Assembly (NCBI GenBank): GCA_905212635.1
Contig: CAJMFH010000012.1
Location: 5,592-69,591 of the forward strand
DNA from: an uncultured Lachnoclostridium sp.
Lineage (GTDB): Bacteria; Bacillota; Clostridia; Lachnospirales; Lachnospiraceae
Direction of reading: 5' to 3'
DNA length: 64,000 nt
The translations under genes were made by a program, and so were the position numbers. The notes under the pieces are model-generated. The model saw nothing but the letters and a program-made list of their open reading frames with translations. It had not been told where the DNA came from and made no database searches. Of the stretch, positions 53,296 through 60,653 are shown one piece after another; position 1 is the first letter of the stretch; the number at the start of each line of letters is the position of its first letter.

Positions 53296-53324
53296 ATCTT
53301 AGACCCAATTTTTCTATTTGTCAA
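53296..53324 (-). promoter_or_regulatory. Promoter of the T-box-cstA transcript
   Basis: Minus strand TTGACA (53319-53324) and TAAGAT (53296-53301) with a 17-base spacer. Confidence 0.65.
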
Positions 53325-53349
53325 GAGAAAATTTTAATTTTTTCATCTA

Positions 53350-53378
53350 TTGACAGAATCTTCCATAGTTGCTATGCT
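53350..53378 (+). promoter_or_regulatory. Promoter of the repeat-domain lipoprotein gene
   Basis: TTGACA (53350-53355) and TATGCT (53373-53378) with a 17-base spacer. It diverges from the T-box promoter, and leader element copy 3 starts 9 bases after the -10 box. Confidence 0.7.
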
Positions 53379-53387
53379 AAAATCAGA

Positions 53388-53432
53388 ATAACGATTCAGG
53401 AGCTAATGTACGGGGATTTTCTGAATTGTTAC
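53388..53432 (+). repeat. Inverted-repeat 5' leader element, copy 3
   Basis: TAACGATTCAG (53389-53399) pairs with CTGAATTGTTA (53421-53431), with one G-U pair on the transcribed strand, around a 21-base loop. It ends 29 bases before the lipoprotein start codon. Confidence 0.7.
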
Positions 53433-53461
53433 AGATTAGAAAAAGCACGGAGGATATCTTT

Positions 53462-54679
53462 ATGAAACAAAAACAAACTCTGACAGTCCTTATTCTGATG
53501 ATGTGTCTGGGAATTACATCCTGTGGACAGCCAGCTCAAACTACGCAGTCCCAAGCACCGGCGTCTACCGCCACGCAGACTCCCGCCTCTCCTTCAGCGA
53601 CAAGAATCCCAGCCGAACCAACGCCGGATCCTTCGTCCATGGATACAATTGATCTGTACGAGTATGACAGCATTGATCCAGCAAAAGGGGATACCCTTGC
53701 AGGAGATGATTTTTTAAAGAAATGTTCAGACGGAGATTGTCTGGTTGTTAATGAAAATGTCAAAAAAATCCTCCCCGCCACCCCGAAACAGAGTCCGGAG
53801 GAATCCGATTCCAATATGGTGGATCTTCTCCTTCTCCGTACCAGTGATCTGGATGTTGAGAGCATTGTCAACCTGCTGGAGTTTGTGTCGCCGGATGACA
53901 TCGTATGGTTTGATCATGGCAAGCGAAGATATTACTCCGTTTTAGATGACAAACTTGGTGACTTTTTTAAAGAGTATCTTCCGGATTTTAAACCGAAAAA
54001 CGGATTTCTGATCTATAAAGGGACTTTATTATATTATTATGGGAAATCGAAAGATATTATTATTCCAAATTCTGTAAAAACAATTGCAGAAAATGCTTTT
54101 TCACGGAACGATAACGGTTCGAAACTAAATCGTATTGTCATTCCGGATTCGGTAAAAGAAATCAAATCTTTTGCCTTTTCGGGACGCCGTGTCAAAACCA
54201 TGATTTTTGGAAAAGGCATCCGAAAAATAGAAGAATGTTCTCTCTGTGACACCATCGACACACTGGTTTTTCAGGGAAAAACCGACAAGATCCTGAAAAA
54301 TGGATTTGACGAACTTTTTTCGGAAGATTTCGAGGAAGATACCACGTTGGAATTTCCCAATGATTTTTCCGAAAGTTTTACCCCCTGCTATGCAGATGTC
54401 ACCCCTTCTGGTTCGAAAAAAAATCCGGAATACCGCTTTGATGTTGAATGGGCTCAGGTAAAAGGTGCTGATGGCTATGAAATAAAAACCGAAGGAATTA
54501 CAAAAACCGTGGAGAGCGGAAAAAGCCATGGTAAACTCCACATACCTTCTAAGAATGCAGCTGATGAAGATGCGGATTACTATGGTTCTATTTCCATCCG
54601 TCCTTTCCGCTATGTAAATGGCAGAAAACAGTACGGGAGAACTTACCGGACATACTGCGAATACGAAACCGGCTGCTAG
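53462..54679 (+). CDS. Lipoprotein with BspA-type repeats and fibronectin-III-like end
   Basis: A 405-residue lipoprotein. The signal peptide ends in a lipobox (LGITSC at about 16-21). A Thr/Gln/Pro/Ala-rich spacer follows. Residues about 195-285 contain BspA-like repeats (DIIIPNSVKTIAENAF, RIVIPDSVKEIKSFAF, KTMIFGKGIRKIEE). The C-terminus (about 315-405) looks like a fibronectin type III domain (ADGYEIKTEG, SIRPFRYVNGRKQYG). It has its own promoter and a family hairpin in its leader. The start ATG follows CGGAGG. Probable surface-exposed binding protein. Confidence 0.82.
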   Translation: MKQKQTLTVLILMMCLGITSCGQPAQTTQSQAPASTATQTPASPSATRIPAEPTPDPSSMDTIDLYEYDSIDPAKGDTLAGDDFLKKCSDGDCLVVNENVKKILPATPKQSPEESDSNMVDLLLLRTSDLDVESIVNLLEFVSPDDIVWFDHGKRRYYSVLDDKLGDFFKEYLPDFKPKNGFLIYKGTLLYYYGKSKDIIIPNSVKTIAENAFSRNDNGSKLNRIVIPDSVKEIKSFAFSGRRVKTMIFGKGIRKIEECSLCDTIDTLVFQGKTDKILKNGFDELFSEDFEEDTTLEFPNDFSESFTPCYADVTPSGSKKNPEYRFDVEWAQVKGADGYEIKTEGITKTVESGKSHGKLHIPSKNAADEDADYYGSISIRPFRYVNGRKQYGRTYRTYCEYETGC

Positions 54680-54724
54680 CCTTATCATTCCTTCAAACTA
54701 TGGTTTTTAATAATTTATATCTAT

Positions 54725-54753
54725 TTGCTATGCAGCATATTGTGCTTTATAAT
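54725..54753 (+). promoter_or_regulatory. Promoter of the second MATE gene
   Basis: TTGCTA (54725-54730) and TATAAT (54748-54753) with a 17-base spacer. Confidence 0.7.
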
Positions 54754-54794
54754 AGAATATCAATGGAAAACTAAGAGAAAAAGAGGAAGTTCTT

Positions 54795-56159
54795 ATGAGT
54801 AATATCGAAAAACGTCCAAAATTAGATATGTTAAATGGCAGTATCTGGAATAAAATCCCACAGTATGCACTTCCGGTTGCTGCAACAGGAATATTAGAAC
54901 AATTATTTAATGCCTCCGATATCGCTATCGTAGGTAATTTTACCGGCTCCCAGAGTACCGCATCGGTCGCTGCCGTCGGAGCAAACAGCCCGGTCATCGG
55001 TCTAATCCTGAATCTGTTTATCGGCATCGCCCTTGGTGCTAATGTCGTCATCGCCAATGCCGTCGGCAGAAAAGATAAAAAGCAGATTCACGATGCCGTA
55101 CACACTTCAATCGTAGCTGCACTTCTCGGTGGTGTGCTGATTGCCATCCTGGGAGAATTACTAGTTTCCACTATTTTACAGCAACTCAATGTACCTGCTG
55201 AAGTTTTTCCTTTGGCACTCCGTTATATGCGTATCTACCTGATTGGAATGCCCGCCATTCTTTTGTACAATTTTGAATCTGCGGTCTTCCGAAGTGTCGG
55301 AGAAACCAAAATGCCTCTGATTGCCTTGGCTTTTTCCGGTGTATTAAATGTATTGTTAAATCTGTTTTTTGTAATCGTATGTCACAGAAATGTAGATGGC
55401 GTCGCTATTGCTACCGTAATTTCCAATGTGGTGAGTTCCTGTTTTCTATTTTATAAACTGCTGAAAACAAATAAATTTATCCATGTCGATATCAAAGATC
55501 TGCGAATTGAAATGGCTACCTTCGGGAAAATCTTAAAAATAGGACTTCCTGCCGGCATCCAGAGCGCCGTTTTTGCCATCGCAAACATCGTGATCCAGGC
55601 GGCTATTAACAGTCTTGGAACCATCGTAATTGCGGCATCGAGCGCAGCGTTTAACATTGAAATATTTGCCTATTATATCATGAATTCTTTCAGTCAGGCA
55701 TGTACCACTTTTGTCGGTCAAAATTACGGAGCAAGACAGATGAAACGCTGCAAAAAAACCCTTGCCTTATGTCTGATTGAAGATGCCATTGCTTCCGCTG
55801 CTGCCATCCTCATAATCCTATTTGTGGGCAGACAGCTCCTTGCCATTTTCAATCACGATCCACAAGTCATTGAACTCGGCTACACAAGACTTCTTCTTGT
55901 ATTTACTGCCTACATTTTCAGTATGATGTATGAGTTGATGTCTGGTTATCTCCGTGGTTTTGGTATTTCACTGGTTCCTGCCCTGCTTACGATCCTCGGT
56001 GTATGCGGAGTCCGAATCGCATGGGTGTATGGTGTATTTCCATCCAGCCGCACCTTCCACACTCTTATGATGGCTTATCCGATCAGTCTTTCCGTTACGG
56101 CAGTCCTGATCTTTATCGCATTGATTGTTTACCGGCCTTCAAAGAAACTTCTCGCTTAA
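54795..56159 (+). CDS. MATE-family efflux transporter (copy 2)
   Basis: A 454-residue MATE protein with about 12 helices, including IPQYALPVAATGILEQLFNAS and SDIAIVGNFTGSQ at the N-terminus and YELMSGYLRGFGISLVPALL near residue 380. The family exports cationic drugs or metabolites. AGAGGAAG precedes the ATG and a clear promoter lies upstream. Its last 21 bases overlap the convergent MmcQ-MGMT gene. Confidence 0.92.
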   Translation: MSNIEKRPKLDMLNGSIWNKIPQYALPVAATGILEQLFNASDIAIVGNFTGSQSTASVAAVGANSPVIGLILNLFIGIALGANVVIANAVGRKDKKQIHDAVHTSIVAALLGGVLIAILGELLVSTILQQLNVPAEVFPLALRYMRIYLIGMPAILLYNFESAVFRSVGETKMPLIALAFSGVLNVLLNLFFVIVCHRNVDGVAIATVISNVVSSCFLFYKLLKTNKFIHVDIKDLRIEMATFGKILKIGLPAGIQSAVFAIANIVIQAAINSLGTIVIAASSAAFNIEIFAYYIMNSFSQACTTFVGQNYGARQMKRCKKTLALCLIEDAIASAAAILIILFVGRQLLAIFNHDPQVIELGYTRLLLVFTAYIFSMMYELMSGYLRGFGISLVPALLTILGVCGVRIAWVYGVFPSSRTFHTLMMAYPISLSVTAVLIFIALIVYRPSKKLLA

Positions 56160-56780
56160 GGCAATTCCATATTTTCCCAAATCCACCCGTCCATTTTTGA
56201 CGGATATACCGTCTTCTTCCAACAATCTGGTCTGCCCGCCTTCCCCACCAAAGGCAAATTTGCCGGCAAGTTCTCCTTTGCCGTTGACTACCCGGAAACA
56301 GGGAATGTGCTCGGGATCCGGATTTTTGTGGAGAGCATTTCCGACCGCACGTGCCATCTTCGGATTTCCTGCCATCTGCGCAACCTGTCCATAAGTTGCC
56401 ACATGCCCTTTCGGAATCTTTTTTACTGCCTCGTAAATCCGTTTTGTCGGACTATCGGTAACAAGGTCATAACTTTCTGCGATCATCTGCCGGACTTCTT
56501 TTTCCGGTATCGTTCCATCCAAAATAATTGTATTCCAGTGTTCTTTATTTTGATGCCAGCCCGGTATAACGGCATCATAAGCCGCCCGCCAAAAATCTCT
56601 CGTCTCCGGATTCACTTTCACATTAAGCCAGATTTTTCCCTCTTTTTCATATGTCCACAAAAACGCCTTTTTTGACTTTTTTACTCGCACTAACTGCCAG
56701 TTCTGATCCCGGAATGGGGCATCCTGATAAGTCTCCGCAAAAGACAGCGCGTAATTCAATGCTTCTTCTCTTGTTTTCAT
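56139..56780 (-). CDS. MmcQ/YjbR domain fused to an MGMT-like alkyltransferase domain
   Basis: A 213-residue two-domain protein. Residues 1-108 match the MmcQ/YjbR fold (ALSFAETYQDAPF, WLNVKVNPE, WHQNKEHWNTIIL). Residues 112-213 match the DNA-binding domain of O6-methylguanine-DNA methyltransferase and alkyltransferase-like proteins (YEAVKKIPKGHVATYGQVAQ and a arginine-finger region ARAVGNAL). The active-site motif reads IPCFRVV: Cys161 is kept, but the His of the usual PCHRV is Phe162. It is 10 bases downstream of a MATE gene, so repair and efflux may be co-expressed. Methyl transfer versus damage sensing cannot be decided. Confidence 0.88.
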   Translation of the reverse strand: MKTREEALNYALSFAETYQDAPFRDQNWQLVRVKKSKKAFLWTYEKEGKIWLNVKVNPETRDFWRAAYDAVIPGWHQNKEHWNTIILDGTIPEKEVRQMIAESYDLVTDSPTKRIYEAVKKIPKGHVATYGQVAQMAGNPKMARAVGNALHKNPDPEHIPCFRVVNGKGELAGKFAFGGEGGQTRLLEEDGISVKNGRVDLGKYGIALSEKFL

Positions 56781-56790
56781 ATGCTTTCTC

Positions 56791-58116
56791 CTAATATTTC
56801 AATCTTTTATACAAAACAAATGCCACTGCACTTGCAGTCATTTCCGCAATCCAGAAACAGTTCCAGACAGCTGAACCACCTAACATGATTCCCAGCAGAT
56901 AAGCCGCCGGAATAATAACGACAATATAACGCAGCAATGAAATCACAAGGGACTGGCCCCCTTTTCCGAGTGCCTCCAGCATTCCACTTACGGTAACCGA
57001 AAGCGAAGAAATAACAAATCCCATACAAATGATATGGATTGCCGCACTTCCCTCAGCAATTGTCTGTGCATTGGCTGTAAATAGTCCCATGAGATTTTCT
57101 GAAAATCCAAGGCAAATCCCCATTCCAACTGCCATAATGGCTGCAATCATAACGAGCGACGTACGAAAAATCCGTCTCACTCTTGCCAACTCACCGGCAC
57201 CATAATTGTAACTAATGATTGGACGGATTCCCTGAACGATTCCGTTAGCTGAAAGATAAATAAACGTCTGTAATTTGTAGTAGATTCCCAACACCAGCAC
57301 ATACGTTTCAGAATAAACAGCAAGGATCCCATTCAATGCCGTGATCATAAAGGATGGCAAAGCAAGATTTAATGTCGCAGGAATTCCAACTCCATACATT
57401 TGCCGGCACAATTGTTTCCGTATCAGGTTTTTATGCCAGGTCATCTGAAATGCCATCGGTCTCTTAATAAATATAATAATATATACTGCCAAAGGTATCA
57501 CCTGTCCGATTCCGGTTGCCAGTGCTGCGCCGGCTATACCCATTTTCGGAAAAAAGCCAATTCCAAAGATTAGCATTGGATCCAGAATAATATTGACAAC
57601 ACACCCACAAAGCATACTGATCATAGATACTTTCATTCGCCCTTCTGCCTGAAAAATCTTTTCAAATGTAATCGCCACTACATTCGGAATGGTAAACGCA
57701 AAGACGATCCATGCATATTTTACAGCATCTTCCAGTATCAGCTGCTGGTCGGTAAACATCCCGACAAAATAACGTGCTGAGCCGATACTAAACAGGGTAA
57801 GAAGGATTCCGTGTACAATACTGAGCAACGTTCCGGAAGTTACTACATCATTGGCGTTTTTCCGTTCTCCCGCTCCCAGATAAAAGGCGGCTGCCGCATT
57901 GATGCCAATCCCAAATCCTACGGCAATCGCCGTTTCCAATAACTGAAGCGGATATACCAGCGACAATGCTGTCATCGCCTGTTCACTGATCTGCGCAACA
58001 AAATAACTGTCAACAATATTGTAAAGAGAATTGACTAGCATCGACAACATCATCGGCAATGACATCGACAATACCAGCGGCAGAATTTTCTTCTCCTTCA
58101 TAAATGTTTGTTCCAT
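56791..58116 (-). CDS. MATE-family efflux transporter (copy 3)
   Basis: A 441-residue MATE protein (KKILPLVLSMSLPMMLSMLV, SLYNIVDSYFVAQISEQAM, NIILDPMLIFGIGFFPKMG). It resembles copy 1 at 47721-49025 more than copy 2. The ATG at 58116 is chosen because GGAGGAAGTTGTACC precedes it; an in-frame extension to 58176 runs into the repeat element and is rejected. It is followed after 10 bases by the MmcQ-MGMT gene. Confidence 0.92.
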   Translation of the reverse strand: MEQTFMKEKKILPLVLSMSLPMMLSMLVNSLYNIVDSYFVAQISEQAMTALSLVYPLQLLETAIAVGFGIGINAAAAFYLGAGERKNANDVVTSGTLLSIVHGILLTLFSIGSARYFVGMFTDQQLILEDAVKYAWIVFAFTIPNVVAITFEKIFQAEGRMKVSMISMLCGCVVNIILDPMLIFGIGFFPKMGIAGAALATGIGQVIPLAVYIIIFIKRPMAFQMTWHKNLIRKQLCRQMYGVGIPATLNLALPSFMITALNGILAVYSETYVLVLGIYYKLQTFIYLSANGIVQGIRPIISYNYGAGELARVRRIFRTSLVMIAAIMAVGMGICLGFSENLMGLFTANAQTIAEGSAAIHIICMGFVISSLSVTVSGMLEALGKGGQSLVISLLRYIVVIIPAAYLLGIMLGGSAVWNCFWIAEMTASAVAFVLYKRLKY

Positions 58117-58155
58117 GGTACAACTTCCTCCTGATTCCTTCGTTCCGTGAATCTT

Positions 58156-58368
58156 GTGAAACAACGAGACACGCATTCTTCGCGCCTTTGGCGCTCATCA
58201 TCGTGACAGTCGTCACATTCTTCCGTTCAAAGCAACGAGACACGCACTCTTCGCGCCTTTGGCGCTCATCGTCGTGACAGTCGTCACATATTCGCTCAAA
58301 CCTGCTGTGGGTTTTGTGCAAGCACAACCCACGACAGGTTTGGGCGAATGCGTGTCTTGTTGTTTCAC
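58156..58368. repeat. 213-bp inverted-repeat element with an internal 71-bp duplication
   Basis: The ends GTGAAACAACGAGACACGC (from 58156) and GCGTGTCTTGTTGTTTCAC (to 58368) are inverted repeats matching at 22 of 23 positions. Inside are two tandem copies of a 71-base unit (from 58162 and from 58233), each with GCGCC-TTT-GGCGC and GTGAC-AGTC-GTCAC hairpins. A further hairpin, CCTGCTGTGGG..CCCACGACAGG with TTGTGC-AA-GCACAA at its tip, follows. It lies just upstream of MATE copy 3. No protein is encoded. Confidence 0.8.
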
Positions 58369-58369
58369 G

Positions 58370-58409
58370 AAAAAAATCACACCATCCGGACAGCCTCCAG
58401 ATGATGTGA
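58370..58409 (-). terminator. Terminator after the 58-residue gene
   Basis: Minus strand TCACATCATCTGG pairs with CCGGATGGTGTGA with a 7-base loop, followed by seven T. It is about 95 bases after the small gene's stop codon. Confidence 0.8.
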
Positions 58410-58503
58410 CGAAAAGTAAACATGTTTGTTTAGAAAAATTCACATAAGTTTTAGGAGACCATTGTACTATAATTGGGATGAAAATTCAAGCCTTTTATGT
58501 TTA

Positions 58504-58680
58504 TTAAAGCGTTAAATCTTCCACATTTACCCCCATAGAAGCCAGCTTGGCAACGGTCGTCTTAATCTGATATTCAAGTTCTGTATTTATAACTTCGCCA
58601 TTTGCTTTCTTAATCCGCTGTAAATCTGTATATTTATCAATGAGCACTGTAATCAGTTCCTTTTCTGTCATTTCATCCAT
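58504..58680 (-). CDS. Small 58-residue protein of unknown function
   Basis: An open frame of 58 codons starting MDEMTEKELITVLIDKYTDL and ending ASMGVNVEDLTL. It is predicted to be mostly helical, with no membrane segment or cysteine motif. Support is good for so short a gene: AAAGG stands before the ATG, a TTGCAA-17-TATACT promoter lies 28 bases upstream, and a strong terminator follows. I do not recognise the family. It sits between the VWA gene and MATE copy 3 on the same strand. Confidence 0.7.
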   Translation of the reverse strand: MDEMTEKELITVLIDKYTDLQRIKKANGEVINTELEYQIKTTVAKLASMGVNVEDLTL

Positions 58681-58707
58681 TCCTTTCCACCGCCTTTCTA
58701 TACGTTT

Positions 58708-58736
58708 AGTATAGCGGTTTTCACGCTTATTTGCAA
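58708..58736 (-). promoter_or_regulatory. Promoter of the 58-residue gene
   Basis: Minus strand TTGCAA (58731-58736) and TATACT (58708-58713) with a 17-base spacer. Confidence 0.65.
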
Positions 58737-58746
58737 ATGCATTTTT

Positions 58747-59409
58747 CTATTTATGCCTTTTTTGGTAATCCTGCTCAATTTCCTTTGACCAGCCGTCACC
58801 AATCGCCTGTGCCATCATACAGGGAAGTTCTGCTCCCCGCGCTCTTGTTATCGTTTCGCCCAGCACATCATAGTTCTTTCTTGTCCCTTCTCCATCACAC
58901 TCATATCTTACCGCCCGGTCTGCGTCGATTCCAAACTTGGCTGCTTCTCCGATTGCATCCATATTGGCTCCCAGGAACAAAAATTCCCAGTTCTTTTTCT
59001 TGCATTTTTCAATTTTATGTTTGATTTTGGCATAGTTATAGTGCCGGCTCGAATTCTCCATTCCATCCGTGGTTATAACAACAATTGTACGATCCGGACG
59101 TTCTTCCTTTGGCATTTCCTTTCTCGCCTTTTTAATATGGGAAATAGTCAGACCAATTGCATCTAAAAGTGCCGTACAGCCGCGCACAAAATACTGTTCT
59201 TCGGTGAGCTGTGCTACCCTGTGAATCGGCACGCGGTTATGAACCAGAGTAAAATCATCGTCAAAGAGCATCGTAGTAACCAAAGCTCCTCCCTTTTCCT
59301 TCTTCTGTTTTTCCAGCAGCGAATTAAATCCTCCGATCGTGTCCTTTTCAAGACCGCCCATCGAACCGCTTCGATCCAAAATAAATACCATTTCTGTTAA
59401 ATTCTCCAT
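58747..59409 (-). CDS. VWA-domain protein (TerY-like)
   Basis: A 220-residue soluble von Willebrand factor A protein. The metal-ion-dependent adhesion site is complete in outline: DRSGSM (12-17), a Thr in CTALLDAIG and an Asp in ITTDGMENSS. It has no signal peptide, so it acts in the cytoplasm. TerY-like VWA proteins occur with kinases and phosphatases in tellurite-resistance and stress modules, but no such partner is seen here. The gene follows the macro-domain gene on the same strand after 106 bases, suggesting a functional pair. The ATG at 59409 follows GGAGG. Confidence 0.88.
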   Translation of the reverse strand: MENLTEMVFILDRSGSMGGLEKDTIGGFNSLLEKQKKEKGGALVTTMLFDDDFTLVHNRVPIHRVAQLTEEQYFVRGCTALLDAIGLTISHIKKARKEMPKEERPDRTIVVITTDGMENSSRHYNYAKIKHKIEKCKKKNWEFLFLGANMDAIGEAAKFGIDADRAVRYECDGEGTRKNYDVLGETITRARGAELPCMMAQAIGDGWSKEIEQDYQKRHK

Positions 59410-59515
59410 AATAAAAACCTCCATTTCATATTTGCTATTTCAAAAACTGTGTTCTTGTTTCTGAAACCATGATATCAAAATGGAGGTAACATTTTGTCGC
59501 TTTGAAAGAGACATT

Positions 59516-60496
59516 TTAATCCCCCAGTGTCTCTTCCCCATATTCATATAACAAAATATTGATCTTAACGATATTATACTCCCCTGTCTCAATACAATAT
59601 TTTACAATAAGATCAAATTTACTCCCCGGAGAAAGTGCATATCCCGCGCGCGAAAGAAGATCTTTCGTCTCGTCCAGATTCAAACGCATTCCAATAGCAA
59701 TAGCAAGCACCGTCTTTTTCTTCGGATGATATTTTTCATTTGAAATAATTTTCGAAAACACTTTCCGGCTGATGTTGGCATTGTGGTATACCTCTGCATT
59801 TTTCAGATCCTTTTCGATCAAAAACTGCATCAGCATTTCCGGCAGATTTTTTCCGCGATTCTCCACAATGTCGTCCAACGCCCGGTATGGAATCGCCTCA
59901 CACAGCATTGGGAGAGACACGGAATCAACGAGAATTTCCTCCGTGTAGGTCATCGGCATATGCGGATCAAAGCCATTACTTTCAAGATAATCCTGAATAT
60001 CCGGAAAGATCATTTGACACAGATGCGTTGATTCTTCGTCATACACCACTAAATATACCATCATTTCACTGTGAAGCAAAAAGCTGCTCAATACTTTTAT
60101 CGCCGTCTGTACTCCAATCTGTTTTGGAAAACCATAGGATCCGGTTGAAATAAGTGGAAATGCTACACTTTTAAATTTCTTTTTTTCTGCCAGATGCAGA
60201 CAATTTTGATAACATAATTCAAGTTTTTGCTCTTCTCCCTGATCTCCTCCTCTCCAAACCGGTCCCACATTATGTATAATATATTTTGCTGGAAGTCCAA
60301 ATCCCGGCGTAACCGCTGCTTCGCCCACCTGCATCGTCCCGATCTTTTGTCTGGCTGTCAACAATTTTTCCTTCCCCGCCGCCTGATAAATCGCCTGATC
60401 CGTTCCTCTTCCATACGCGACACGCGGATTTGCCGTATTGATCACAGCATCTACTTTCATCTTTGTAATATCGTTTCTTACGATCTGAAATGGCAT
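59516..60496 (-). CDS. Macro-domain protein with C-terminal HTH-like domain
   Basis: A 326-residue soluble protein. Residues 1 to about 160 form a macro domain, which binds ADP-ribose or related nucleotides: VDAVINTANP (15-24), a variant loop YGRGTD (28-33) in place of the usual glycine-rich VD loop, and PLISTGSYGFP (114-124). Residues about 205-326 resemble a divergent Cro/C1-type HTH (NISRKVFSKIISNEKYHPK, LAIAIGMRLNLDETKDLLSR). An ADP-ribosyl hydrolase or a nucleotide-sensing regulator are both possible. The ATG at 60496 follows GGGGGAATCTT. A VWA gene follows on the same strand. Confidence 0.85.
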   Translation of the reverse strand: MPFQIVRNDITKMKVDAVINTANPRVAYGRGTDQAIYQAAGKEKLLTARQKIGTMQVGEAAVTPGFGLPAKYIIHNVGPVWRGGDQGEEQKLELCYQNCLHLAEKKKFKSVAFPLISTGSYGFPKQIGVQTAIKVLSSFLLHSEMMVYLVVYDEESTHLCQMIFPDIQDYLESNGFDPHMPMTYTEEILVDSVSLPMLCEAIPYRALDDIVENRGKNLPEMLMQFLIEKDLKNAEVYHNANISRKVFSKIISNEKYHPKKKTVLAIAIGMRLNLDETKDLLSRAGYALSPGSKFDLIVKYCIETGEYNIVKINILLYEYGEETLGD

Positions 60497-60528
60497 AAGA
60501 TTCCCCCTTGTAAGATTTTGGTATCTGT

Positions 60529-60557
60529 AGTATATACAATAATTTTGGAAAATACAA
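60529..60557 (-). promoter_or_regulatory. Promoter of the macro-domain gene
   Basis: Minus strand TTGTAT (60552-60557) and TATACT (60529-60534) with a 17-base spacer. Confidence 0.6.
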
Positions 60558-60592
60558 GACATTTTTGTTATACATTTATTTCCAGTAAATTA

Positions 60593-60621
60593 TTGTAATT
60601 TGTGTTTAATTATGATATGAT
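60593..60621 (+). promoter_or_regulatory. Promoter of the 502-residue lipoprotein gene
   Basis: TTGTAA (60593-60598) and TATGAT (60616-60621) with a 17-base spacer, 32 bases before the start codon. Confidence 0.6.
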
Positions 60622-60653
60622 GATTTTGACATAAAATATTAGGAGGAAATTTT

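Noticed and set aside
58010..58443. Frames of 62-137 residues across the 58156 element
   Set aside because: They exist only because the 71-base repeat keeps some phases open; no start signals.
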